NCBI GenBank assembly: GCA_040004035.1
Contig: JAMPLN010000016.1
DNA: 64,000 nt
Source of the DNA: Microcoleus vaginatus_C
GTDB taxonomy: Bacteria; Cyanobacteriota; Cyanobacteriia; Cyanobacteriales; Microcoleaceae
Reading direction: 5' to 3' (one strand)
Of the stretch, positions 46,080 to 54,537 are shown one piece after another (the stretch's first letter is position 1; the number at the start of each line of letters is the position of its first letter). The notes beneath the pieces were generated by a model. It ran no database searches and had not been told where the DNA came from. It saw only the letters and a program-made list of their open reading frames with translations. Position numbers and translations under genes: made by a program.

Positions 46080-46600
46080 ATCAATTACCTCACGATTCGC
46101 GTTCTACAATACCTTTTTTTGACAAGGGAGCGAAAGCTGCTCCTATCCTAAATGCTGACCTTTTGTTTGCCCTGAAGCAATACAAAAGCGATCGTTCTCA
46201 TTAAACTTTTTCCTTCCTGGAGGCACTCGGACGCTCAGAAACCGGATTATTTTAACCTGGAGCAAGGTTGCAACGATTTTTTTGGTAAAAAACCAGCTTT
46301 CTGGGTCAGTTTTGTATTTGATGCACAAGCGTCATTGCTAATAGTGATAGCCGTTAACGGATCGACTGTAACATTAGTGGCAATAGGTGACTCTTAAGGA
46401 ATACCATTTATTCTCTTTTTGTTAAACATCAATCATGGTTTTCCTGGTATTTATTGGTATTTTTTGTGAACGTATGGGCGATGTTTAGTCATTAGGTGCT
46501 AGCAAACAAGCGAATGTCTGTACACCAGCGATCGCATTTTTATACAGACATTCCCCTAGTCCCCGAACTGCATTTTTGGCTTTCGCTGTGCGAAAAATCC
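46080..46600. repeat. Spacer with AGAAACCGG-type inverted repeat
   Basis: No gene is supported. Arms near 46237-46250 (CAGAAACCGGATTA) and 46286-46303 (TAAAAAACCAGCTTTCTGGG) form an imperfect inverted repeat of the same family as the one near 4.5 kb. A 61-codon minus-strand frame (46143-46328) spans it and is unlikely to be real. Confidence 0.5.
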
Positions 46601-46744
46601 TTAGATATCAGCACTCTCATCGGTCAGAGCGGGTAGCGCCGAGTGACGTTGCAACCGACTTTCTTGCTGCGGGCAAGTATCGGTGAAACTACTGGCTTTA
46701 TCGCCAATTGAGTAAAACACGACGAGGGTGGCATTGTCAATTTC
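46601..46744 (-). pseudogene. Possible C-terminal fragment of a PP2C-type phosphatase
   Basis: An uninterrupted 47-codon stretch begins right after a stop with EIDNATLVVFYSIGD and ends at TAA. The D-N-A-T-hydrophobic run resembles the last beta-strand of PP2C-like phosphatases (DN-[AI]-[TS]-xVVV). No start codon or upstream domain is present. The match is short and could be chance. Confidence 0.25.
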
Positions 46745-46831
46745 TCAGCCTTACAGTATAAGTATCGGCTATTTTTGCCCGCCTGCTGTGATCGAAAGGG
46801 GGGTTTCTATGTGATCCTACTAACATAGGCT

Positions 46832-46847
46832 TGTGATCTTGGTCACA
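46832..46847. promoter_or_regulatory. CRP/SyCRP1-type palindrome
   Basis: TGTGATCTTGGTCACA is a perfect TGTGA-N6-TCACA match to the cAMP receptor protein consensus used by E. coli CRP and cyanobacterial SyCRP1. It lies about 320 bases upstream of the pentapeptide-repeat gene on the plus strand. Activity is inferred from the motif only. Confidence 0.65.
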
Positions 46848-47165
46848 GTTTTACTCAGTAAGCTCAACTACCCACAAAAAGTTATGGGTTCGATCGGTGT
46901 TTCCACGTAGAATCTTGCGGATTTAGTTAGGAAGTGCGAGCAAACTTGTTGTTAAAATTTTTAAATATTAATTTTTATCCACAGGTAAAATAGAAAGCAG
47001 CTTTGTCCTTCACCCTCACCAAATCATCTAATTTATACTCAAACCTTGCAGATTGAGGGAAGTTTCAGGCTGGGTGTGAATATTTCCGAATCTAAAATTG
47101 CAGAACATCCGGTGCAACCAGCGTGCTAACAGTATTCTTCATTTAAAAGGTGTAGAGAAGCCACA

Positions 47166-47810
47166 ATGAACGTTGACGAACTGCTCAAGCTATACGCAAT
47201 AGGAGAAAGAAATTTTAGCGGGGTCTACCTGCACGAGGTCTACCTCTACGAAGCAGAATTGATTGGAGCCAATCTGTATGAAGCCGACCTGATTGGAGCC
47301 AATCTCAGCAAAGCGAAACTCAACAGAGTCAACTTTGGCAAAGCCAATTTGTGCAAGATTAATTTGAGCAAAGCAGACTTAGGTGGAGCGGACCTTACAG
47401 AAGCACTTTTAGTTGAAGCTAACCTGCATCGAGCTGAGTTGATGGGAGCGAACCTCAGCAAAGCAGACTTGAGCGGAGCTTCCCTGATCCAAGCAACTTT
47501 AATTGGAGCCAACATATCTCGGGCCACACTCAGCCGTGCAGACTTGCACGGAGTAAATCTTTACGGAGTAAACTTGCGTAGGGCGGTGCTCACAGAATGC
47601 GATTTAATTGGCGCAAACTTGAGCAAAGTAGACCTTAGCGGAGCCGACTTAATGGGGGCGAGTCTAATTAGGGCAGACTTGACTGAAGCGATTTTAAGTG
47701 CGTCAGACTTAAGCGGAGCAAACCTGTTGGGAGCAAACCTTACAAAAGTTAACCTGAGCGGAGTATATCTTAAGGGTACAACGATGCCCGACGGCACGAT
47801 TCACGACTAA
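47166..47810 (+). CDS. Pentapeptide-repeat protein
   Basis: A 214-residue protein made almost wholly of A(D/N)LxX pentapeptides from about residue 20 to 200 (GANLYEADLIGANLSKAKL; ADLSGASLIQ), forming a right-handed quadrilateral beta-helix. There is no signal peptide, so it is probably cytoplasmic. AAAAGG lies about 15 bases before the ATG. Such proteins are abundant in cyanobacteria and mostly of unknown role; some mimic DNA and bind gyrase. A CRP-type site upstream suggests possible cAMP control. A TnpB element follows. Confidence 0.9.
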   Translation: MNVDELLKLYAIGERNFSGVYLHEVYLYEAELIGANLYEADLIGANLSKAKLNRVNFGKANLCKINLSKADLGGADLTEALLVEANLHRAELMGANLSKADLSGASLIQATLIGANISRATLSRADLHGVNLYGVNLRRAVLTECDLIGANLSKVDLSGADLMGASLIRADLTEAILSASDLSGANLLGANLTKVNLSGVYLKGTTMPDGTIHD

Positions 47811-47879
47811 TTTATTTGTTAATTTTTATGGTTGCCGAGAACAGCGGCTAAAGGGTAATGAGCTTTTCATAGAAAATCC

Positions 47880-49350
47880 TCGTTGGAAACCCTGCGTCTT
47901 TAGACCAGGGAGGAAAACGGATAGGCAGGATTCATCCTGCCATTTCGCTATATACTTATAACAGTAGCGAAAAGATGGTTATGTACCTGGCCCAGAAGAA
48001 CCAAGTGCGAGAACTCAATAAGTCCGAGTTTTTGGCTCTCAAGGAATTGTGCCGACTGAGTAAGAACCTCTACAACCTTGGGCTTTACACAGTTCGACAA
48101 TACTTCTTTGAGGAACGTAAGCACCTGCGCTACGAGTCGAACTACTACCAGTGTAAAGTTAACGAGAACTACCAATTGCTGAACACTGATATTGCTCAAC
48201 AGACACTCAAGGTAGTAGACCGAACATTCAAAAGCTTCTACGGATTGATTAGTGCACTTAGGGAGGGAAGCTACCAACAGCGAGTTAAGCTTCCTCACTA
48301 CTTGCCAAAAGACGGCTACTTCTTGCTGATAATTCCTTGTGGGTGGTCTAGCCGTAAGGACAAGACAAAAGTACCGAGACTGGTCATCAAAGACGGCAAG
48401 TTTCGGATACCCATGTCCAATCAGTTCAAGAAACAGTTTGGGGAAGTCTGGCTCAACTTTCCCGACCGCATTGACTACGAATCCCTCAAAGAGATTCGCA
48501 TTCACCCCAAATACAACGGTCGATACTTCGAGGTTGAATTTATCAACGAAGTAGAACCAGAACCCGTAGAAGTCAATCCCAGTAGTGCGATTAGCATTGA
48601 TTTGGGAGTAGACAACCTTGCTGCTTGTGTTGATACCAATGGGGCATCCTTCCTTGTGGATGGCAAACCAATGAAATCGATTAACCAGTGGTACAACAAA
48701 CGCAATGCTTGTCTGCAATCCATCAAGGATAAGCAGGGAATTAAAGGTATTACCAACCAGCAAGTAAAGCTGGTGGCAAGGCGCAATAATCAGGTTAGAG
48801 ATTACCTGAACAAGGCAGCACGGTTTATAGTCAACCACTGCATTGATAACCAGATTGCACAACTGATTGTTGGTTATAATCCTGGAATCAAACAGGAAAT
48901 CAACATCGGAAAGTGCAACAACCAGAACTTTGTACAAATCCCGTTTCATTCTTTGCGTTCTAAGTTGAGAGCGCTGTGTGAGCGATACGGATTGGTTTAC
49001 ACCGAACAGGAAGAGTCGTATACCAGCAAGGCAAGTGCTATCGATGGTGATGAAGTACCTGTTTACAATGCCGACAATCCTAAGAATTACCAGTTCTCTG
49101 GTAAACGAATTAAGCGAGGATTGTATCGGACAAAAGAGGAACATCTGGTTAACAGTGACTTGAATGGTTCAGCAAATATCGGAAGAAAAAGTAAGCACAA
49201 TGGCTTTGCCGGAGTGTCTAGGGGGTCATTGACTGCCCCAAGAAGGATTAATCTTCTGAAACTAGAGAGAAAATGTGAAGAAGCGCGGATTTATCCCGTT
49301 TCGTAACATCCTCTTAGAATCCCCTCGGCTTTAGCCAGGGGAGGGTCAAT
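47880..49350 (+). mobile_element. IS605-type element carrying only tnpB
   Basis: The left end shows the hairpin CCCTGCGTCTTTAGACCAGGG (arms CCCTG/CAGGG region 47890-47910) and a second, GGCAGGAT-ATCCTGCC (47924-47941). The right end shows CCCCTCGGCTTTAGCCAGGGG-type hairpin (49321-49341), characteristic of IS200/IS605 family ends. There is no tnpA, so the element would depend on TnpA in trans. Exact borders and target site are not resolved. Confidence 0.75.
47975..49306 (+). CDS. tnpB: TnpB (IS605 OrfB), RNA-guided nuclease family, variant active site
   Basis: A 443-residue TnpB-family protein. RuvC-I is intact (AISIDLGVDNLA, Asp209) and RuvC-III too (SDLNGSANIGRK, Asp395). At RuvC-II the usual Glu (as in VxEDL) is missing: LIVGYNPG has Gly-Tyr-Asn, and the nearest Glu is 308 in IKQEINIG. 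The zinc-ribbon CxxC pairs are also absent; the region reads YTSKASAIDGDEVP. This variant class is common in cyanobacteria. Met1 or Met3 could be the start. The guide RNA would come from the 3' end of the gene and the right-end hairpin. Nuclease activity is uncertain. Confidence 0.88.
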   Translation: MVMYLAQKNQVRELNKSEFLALKELCRLSKNLYNLGLYTVRQYFFEERKHLRYESNYYQCKVNENYQLLNTDIAQQTLKVVDRTFKSFYGLISALREGSYQQRVKLPHYLPKDGYFLLIIPCGWSSRKDKTKVPRLVIKDGKFRIPMSNQFKKQFGEVWLNFPDRIDYESLKEIRIHPKYNGRYFEVEFINEVEPEPVEVNPSSAISIDLGVDNLAACVDTNGASFLVDGKPMKSINQWYNKRNACLQSIKDKQGIKGITNQQVKLVARRNNQVRDYLNKAARFIVNHCIDNQIAQLIVGYNPGIKQEINIGKCNNQNFVQIPFHSLRSKLRALCERYGLVYTEQEESYTSKASAIDGDEVPVYNADNPKNYQFSGKRIKRGLYRTKEEHLVNSDLNGSANIGRKSKHNGFAGVSRGSLTAPRRINLLKLERKCEEARIYPVS

Positions 49351-49549
49351 ACCCTAATTTATTGGCAGCGAAATCTTTATTTGACACTCCGGAAAGGCGG
49401 ATAACTTCAATTTAGGGTGCTGATGGCGCCCAGAACTCCTACATACGGCAGGTCAAAAGATTTGTTGGGTGAACTTGTGTTATGGTGATTTTCAATTGCT
49501 TCGATAAAAGCTATTTTAGATTTAATATTTTGGATTTTGGACGGTTAAA

Positions 49550-50326
49550 ATGAAACTCAGAATCCTCGCTGCTGCAACGCTGCTAAGCGCGATCGCCCCG
49601 ATTGCTCCTGCCGCCGCCGAGAACATCCAACACACGCAACAATTACTAGCCACCCGACAGTGCCCCAACTGCGACCTCAGCAGTGCGGGCTTGGTTTTAG
49701 CCAATTTAACAGGAGCCAATCTCAAAGGTGCTGACTTGAGGTTGGCTAACCTCAGTCGAGCCAACCTCACCGGGGCTGACCTCAGCGGTGCCAACCTCAG
49801 CGGCACCAGCCTGTTTGGCGTCAACCTGACAGGGGCAAACCTCAGCGGTGCGAACCTCAGCGGTGCTGACTTGAGAAGTGCCTATCTCAGCGACGCCAAT
49901 TTGCAAGGCGCTAATTTAAATAACGCGCAACTGCTCGGAGTTAGAGGAATGCCAACCAATATCGGCACCGCTGAAGACTTCTACCGGTTGGGAGTGCTGG
50001 AAGCTCAAGCAGGAAACTACAGAAACGCCATTGATTATTACAATCAAGCGCTGAATCTGAAATCGGATTTAGCAGCCGTTTATTTTGCGCGCAGTATGTC
50101 TCGCGCTGACTTGGGAGACTTCGCCGGCGCGACTCAAGACGCCGAGCGAGCAAACCAACTCTTTGCAGCTCAAGGAAATCCCCAAGGTCAGGATTTGTCA
50201 AAGCAGTTAGCCGAAGCCATTGTTGCACGTCAAAAGCCTACGGAACCCCGCACGGGCGGCGGTGGCAACTTTATGAGTCTTCTGGGCTCGATCGGTTCTG
50301 TGCTGGTGAAGCTAATCTTGCCTTGA
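49550..50326 (+). CDS. Exported pentapeptide-repeat/TPR protein
   Basis: A 258-residue protein. The signal peptide (MKLRILAAATLLSAIAPIAP, AAAEN cleavage region) points to the periplasm or thylakoid lumen. After CPNCDLSSAGL, a feature common to this cyanobacterial family, pentapeptides run from about 45 to 130 (ANLTGADLSGANLSG). A TPR-like pair follows (about 140-205; FYRLGVLEAQAGNYRNAIDYY), then a glycine-rich tail and a short hydrophobic C-terminal segment (LLGSIGSVLVKLIL) that may sit in a membrane. It converges on the phytochrome-like kinase gene with an 8-base gap. Role unknown. Confidence 0.88.
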   Translation: MKLRILAAATLLSAIAPIAPAAAENIQHTQQLLATRQCPNCDLSSAGLVLANLTGANLKGADLRLANLSRANLTGADLSGANLSGTSLFGVNLTGANLSGANLSGADLRSAYLSDANLQGANLNNAQLLGVRGMPTNIGTAEDFYRLGVLEAQAGNYRNAIDYYNQALNLKSDLAAVYFARSMSRADLGDFAGATQDAERANQLFAAQGNPQGQDLSKQLAEAIVARQKPTEPRTGGGGNFMSLLGSIGSVLVKLILP

Positions 50327-50333
50327 CGGTTGC

Positions 50334-53300
50334 CTAATTCAGGGGAATCTCGATCCAGAACTCTGTACCATGACCGGGTACAGAAACACACTTTAGTACC
50401 CCTTGGTGTTTCTCAACTACAATTTGGTAACTGATAGACAGTCCTAAACCCGTGCCCCGACCTACGGGTTTAGTAGTAAAAAACGGATTAAAGATGTGAG
50501 AGATTAACTCTTTGGGGATGCCGTGACCGTTGTCGGCAATGCAAATTCCTACCGTTTTTTCATTGATTAATTCAGTGCGAATCCGAATGCAAGGGGATGG
50601 GAAATCAGGAATCAAACACTCGGTGGTGGCATTTATATCTCCTGACTCGATAGGCAGTATTTGGGAGCTTAAATGTGTCGCCGCTGCACTTGCCGCTTTA
50701 AATGGAAGATTCATACCTGGCTCTTTTTTTCCCATTTCTAGGGCGTCAAGGGCATTACCGATCAGATTCATAAATACTTGATTGAGCGAGCTGGCATAGC
50801 ATTCTACTAAGGGCAAATTGGCGTATTCTTTAATAATTTCTACGGTGTTGTGATCGGAATTGGCTTTGATCCGGTGCTGCAAAATCAACAGGGTACTGTC
50901 TATGCCATCGTGAATGTCAACGGCTTTTTTCTCGGCTTGATCCGTCCGGGAAAAATTACGCAAAGATACAACTAACTGGCGGATGCGTTCAACTCCGACT
51001 GTCATGGAACCCAAAATTTTTGGCAAATCTTCGGCAAGAAATTCGATGTCGATTGCTTCGGAACACTCGCTAATTTCTGGGTTGGGATTGGGGTAGTGCT
51101 GGCGGTAAAGTTCCACCAAGCAGAGCAAATCTTTGGTGTATTCGCTGGCGTGGGACAGATTGCCGTAGATAAAGTTAACGGGGTTATTGATTTCGTGGGC
51201 GACTCCGGCCAGGAGTTGTCCGAGACTGGACATTTTTTCGGTTTGAATCAGTTGGGCTTGGGTATTGTGCAGTTCTGTGACTGTTTTAGCTAGCTGTTCG
51301 GCTTTTAATCGATCGGCAATTGCTGCATTGAGACTTTCTTGATAAAGTTCTGCTTGGTGAATGGCGATCGCAGCTTGAGCAGCTAAATGTTGCACCAATT
51401 CCTGTTCTGCTGTTTGCCAAACTCTCGGCCCCGAACACTCATGGGCAATCAGCAACCCCCACAATTGGGAATCTTTGCCTCTCATCGGCACAATTAAACT
51501 TCCTCTCACCTCCAACTCTTCCAAAAATTCGCGGTGACAGGGTGTTAAATCCTCAGTATAAATATCATTAATTGCTCGCACCCCTCCGGATCGATAAAAG
51601 CACTCTGAGCCTTCGGGAAAGCATCTTTGTGGAGATGTGACACCTAAAATTGACCGCCACTGGCCGCAAACAGCTTCGACAACTACCTCGCCCTGTTTGT
51701 CGGCTGCAAATTGGTAGATTACCGTGCGATCGGTATCCAACAAAACTCTGACTTCTCGCACAATAGTTTGCAGTATGATTTTTAAATCTAAGGTGCTGCG
51801 AATCTGGTCTCTAACTCGCGTCAATACTTTGGCAAAGTCCAAGGATTTTTGCAATTGGGCGGTGCGTTCTTGAACTTGGCGCTCCAAGTTGGCATTCAGG
51901 GTTTGCACTTCTTTATAAAGAACGTACTGCCCAATGGCAGAACAAAATTGGCTGCCTATAGCTAAAGCTTGCTCAATTTCCTCGTACTTCCACTCCGGCG
52001 ACTGACCTTTTTTTATTTCTCGCCAGACTTCAAAGGATTGTCTGGGAAGGGTTTGTGCAGCGCTGGTGTCAAAGCGCCCCGCCCACATTTTTTCGGTATC
52101 TATTGCATTGCGAAAAATGGTCAAACAGCCAACTACTTGTTGTTTGTAGTGGAGGGGAATTACCAGCAAACCCCTAATTTTAGTAAATTGGAAAGCGGGA
52201 ACTAAAACTCTAAATAGAGGTTCTTTGTATAAGTCGGTAATTATCAAAACTGGGAATTGACAGTTAGTAAAAATTGAAATTTTGGGAATTTCTTCAGTAT
52301 TCTTAAATCCTTTGGTTAGCCATTCCTGCCAGAGGGGATGAGCTTCGAGCGCCTTAACTTTTTCCCAGTTGGGAAGTGTCGGTTGTTCTCCTGTGGTGAA
52401 CAGTTCAAAGGTAGCATCACTGTGGGCCGGGGCAGTTGGCAATCCTCCCTCAATCTTGGGAGCGGATAAATTTTCACCGTTGATTTTCGGCGGGTTGAGA
52501 TAGAGTCTGCCACCGCTGCCGCCCAAAGCGGTGACGGTAGCTTCTAAACCTTGCTGCAGTTGAATGTTGACGTGACCATACAACAGGGCTGCTATGCGGC
52601 TCACGGTAGCTTCGCGGGCGGCTTGAGAGCGGGTTTGCTGCAGGAGGAGCGCGTGGGCTATAGCGCTAGACAATTGATCTGATACGAGCTGAACTACTTC
52701 TAAATCTGCTGGTGAAATATTGAGGGGCGCGGAGTTGTGAGACACTAAAAGTCCCCACAGTTCGATGTGAATTTTTTGATTATTTCCTGGTTCGTATCGA
52801 GTCAGACACGTGGCCGCCTCGCAGATATCTGTTTTGCTGTTTTCCGACGCTATTCTGCGGTGCAAAATCGGTACGACTAAGGAAGATTGCACTCCCATTG
52901 CCATCAGGTAAGCTGTGTGGCAAGGATCGAGCGCTCGGTAGTGCATCTCTTCCTTTACTAAAGGTTGACCGGTGTCTGCAGCATCGAGGGGACTCAGGAC
53001 GATCGTCCCTGAGTTAACATCTATTATTGTCCGCTGGCGCAAAGCGACATACATCTCCCTGGCGCTGGCGGGAATGTCGTCTGCTGGAAAGTGCAGGCCT
53101 TTCAAGGAAGGGAGATGGTTGTTATTAATTGACTCAGCAACAACTTCTCCACTGCCGTCAGCACTAAACCTGTAAATCATAATGCGATCTGTTTTCAAAA
53201 AAGACCGCACTTCTGCTACCGTACTGGTTAAAATATCTTCTAATTCTAGAGATTGGCGGATGCGTTCTGTTATCCGCCGTATCAAAACTTCTCTGTCTAG

Positions 53301-53339
53301 TTTATAATGTAATTCTTGCGTATTTTCTCTGAGTTGCAT
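50334..53339 (-). CDS. PAS-less phytochrome-like histidine kinase with second bilin-type GAF
   Basis: A 1001-residue cytoplasmic kinase. GAF1 (about 25-235) has phytochrome features: FPADDIPASAR (the DIP motif near residue 88) and LDPCHTAYL, whose Cys140-His141 matches the bilin-attachment Cys-His. Residues 240-475 look like a PHY domain, with the tongue pattern W419-A-G, LPRQSFEVW and W450. There is no N-terminal PAS, so GAF-PHY resembles Cph2-type (group II) phytochromes. GAF2 (about 505-680) is cyanobacteriochrome-like, with Cys573-Phe574 at the DXCF position and Cys601-His602 (TPCHREFLEELEV). HisKA has GVAHEINNPVNF and HATPase_c has DNGHGIP and GTGLGLSISYQI. It is probably a light sensor; no response regulator is adjacent. 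Bilin binding is inferred from motifs. Confidence 0.87.
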   Translation of the reverse strand: MQLRENTQELHYKLDREVLIRRITERIRQSLELEDILTSTVAEVRSFLKTDRIMIYRFSADGSGEVVAESINNNHLPSLKGLHFPADDIPASAREMYVALRQRTIIDVNSGTIVLSPLDAADTGQPLVKEEMHYRALDPCHTAYLMAMGVQSSLVVPILHRRIASENSKTDICEAATCLTRYEPGNNQKIHIELWGLLVSHNSAPLNISPADLEVVQLVSDQLSSAIAHALLLQQTRSQAAREATVSRIAALLYGHVNIQLQQGLEATVTALGGSGGRLYLNPPKINGENLSAPKIEGGLPTAPAHSDATFELFTTGEQPTLPNWEKVKALEAHPLWQEWLTKGFKNTEEIPKISIFTNCQFPVLIITDLYKEPLFRVLVPAFQFTKIRGLLVIPLHYKQQVVGCLTIFRNAIDTEKMWAGRFDTSAAQTLPRQSFEVWREIKKGQSPEWKYEEIEQALAIGSQFCSAIGQYVLYKEVQTLNANLERQVQERTAQLQKSLDFAKVLTRVRDQIRSTLDLKIILQTIVREVRVLLDTDRTVIYQFAADKQGEVVVEAVCGQWRSILGVTSPQRCFPEGSECFYRSGGVRAINDIYTEDLTPCHREFLEELEVRGSLIVPMRGKDSQLWGLLIAHECSGPRVWQTAEQELVQHLAAQAAIAIHQAELYQESLNAAIADRLKAEQLAKTVTELHNTQAQLIQTEKMSSLGQLLAGVAHEINNPVNFIYGNLSHASEYTKDLLCLVELYRQHYPNPNPEISECSEAIDIEFLAEDLPKILGSMTVGVERIRQLVVSLRNFSRTDQAEKKAVDIHDGIDSTLLILQHRIKANSDHNTVEIIKEYANLPLVECYASSLNQVFMNLIGNALDALEMGKKEPGMNLPFKAASAAATHLSSQILPIESGDINATTECLIPDFPSPCIRIRTELINEKTVGICIADNGHGIPKELISHIFNPFFTTKPVGRGTGLGLSISYQIVVEKHQGVLKCVSVPGHGTEFWIEIPLN

Positions 53340-53710
53340 AAATCTCCTTTTGTACTTAATACAATGATAATAAGAAGTTTTGAGGTGCTGTGGTCGCGAG
53401 CCTACTCCAATGCCTCACCCTGAGTTTTTGACTCAACCGATCTGTACAATTAATGGCTAGCGCACCGTTGAGAGACGACGGTGTATCGCCTCTGGCGCAC
53501 TGGCGTAAGGAAAATCTGCGATCGCACCAGTTTAATCCTTGCCTTCAACAGGCAGAGCGAGTTAAGCAAATAATTATTATTATTTTAATGCTCTTATAAA
53601 TTTATCGCAATCTTAAACTCTCCCTATGAGAATTATTCATTGTTAGGATAACTTGACATTTGTTGTATAACTTCATATAATGATAATTAACGAAAGAATT
53701 TGAGTTTCTA
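53340..53710. other. A/T-rich spacer upstream of the phytochrome-like kinase
   Basis: 371 bases between two minus-strand genes. I see a short inverted repeat (GTTGAGAGACGACGGTG area) and one GCGATCGC-like site, but no open frame or recognisable promoter. Confidence 0.4.
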
Positions 53711-54163
53711 TCAGCGCGCAAGGCGCTGACTAATTTCTTGGCGCACGCTCATCAGAATTTTACCCAAATGATTTTGACCGGTTCGGTCGCAGCCACACCC
53801 CCAGTAGTAATCCGTTGGCGAATCCTCGACAATCACTCGATCCCCTGTGGCGAGGAGAATCGCTTGAATGTCTGTATGAGTGAGAAACTTAGTTAAAACT
53901 GCTTCGCGCATAATGGGAATTTTCACAGCTTCCCAATCAGCGCGAATCCGGTGGTTGGGATCGCGACCTAATTTAGCGGCTTCTTGAGGAGTTGCTACGG
54001 CTTGAATCGCCGCCACTAATCTTTTATCCGTGCTGAAAAATTTTTGGGCTTGATAGTAATGTTCCACAGTCAACCAATATTGGCCGTGCAGAGAAATGTC
54101 GTGTAGTGAAAAATTAGAAAAGCAGCCGTAAGGCTCCTCTACTTTATAAAAATAAATTATCAT
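53711..54163 (-). CDS. NADAR family protein (YbiA-like)
   Basis: A 150-residue NADAR-fold protein. The family signature is clear: YGCFSNFSLH near the N terminus, LTVEHYYQAQKF with the conserved Glu-His, and GDRVIVEDSPTDYYWGCGCDRTGQNHLGKIL, here split as VIVEDSPTDYYWGCG and TGQNHLGKILM. NADAR enzymes are N-glycosidases: some hydrolyse reactive riboflavin intermediates, and others remove ADP-ribose from guanine in DNA as antitoxins to DarT1. No dart or riboflavin gene is adjacent, so housekeeping metabolite repair is the simpler reading. The ATG start and length are normal. Confidence 0.88.
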   Translation of the reverse strand: MIIYFYKVEEPYGCFSNFSLHDISLHGQYWLTVEHYYQAQKFFSTDKRLVAAIQAVATPQEAAKLGRDPNHRIRADWEAVKIPIMREAVLTKFLTHTDIQAILLATGDRVIVEDSPTDYYWGCGCDRTGQNHLGKILMSVRQEISQRLAR

Positions 54164-54537
54164 TAGATTTGAGACTTTATATTTTACAGGATTTAGGTAG
54201 AATGTAATTATTTAAGCTGCCCCGGAAGCGCCTTACCGCGCTCTTAGTAACGTGTCAAACCAGTTTTTCCCTCCCACCGGAGTATTTGAGATTGATTGTA
54301 TAAGCAGCGCGGGGCTTGTATAAAAAAAACCTCGCATAGACTTTATTTAAAATAGCAGTTAGGCTTTTAAACCCAGTTTATTGGAAAAAAGCGGGTTCGG
54401 CAAGGAAAAATCTAGGAATCAACTGGCTTTGTGAGGAATAATGTGTAATTCCTATTTTTAAATTAACGATTAAGAATTGGAAATGAAGAATAAGCAATGG
54501 GGATTTAACAATATGCGTTCTTCCCTCGGACTTCCTT
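54164..54537. other. Spacer with no visible gene
   Basis: 374 A/T-rich bases. AAACCCAGTTTATTGGAAAAAAGCGGGTT (about 54370-54400) is a diverged member of the AAACC/GGTTT inverted-repeat family seen near 4.5 and 46.2 kb. Nothing else is seen. Confidence 0.4.

Noticed and set aside
47948..49144. 398-codon minus-strand frame opposite tnpB
   Set aside because: Antisense shadow of tnpB; no motif, and tnpB is clearly the coding strand.
53711..54163. NADAR protein as the antitoxin of a DarT1 defence pair
   Set aside because: No DarT-like gene is adjacent; the neighbours are a kinase and a flavoprotein.
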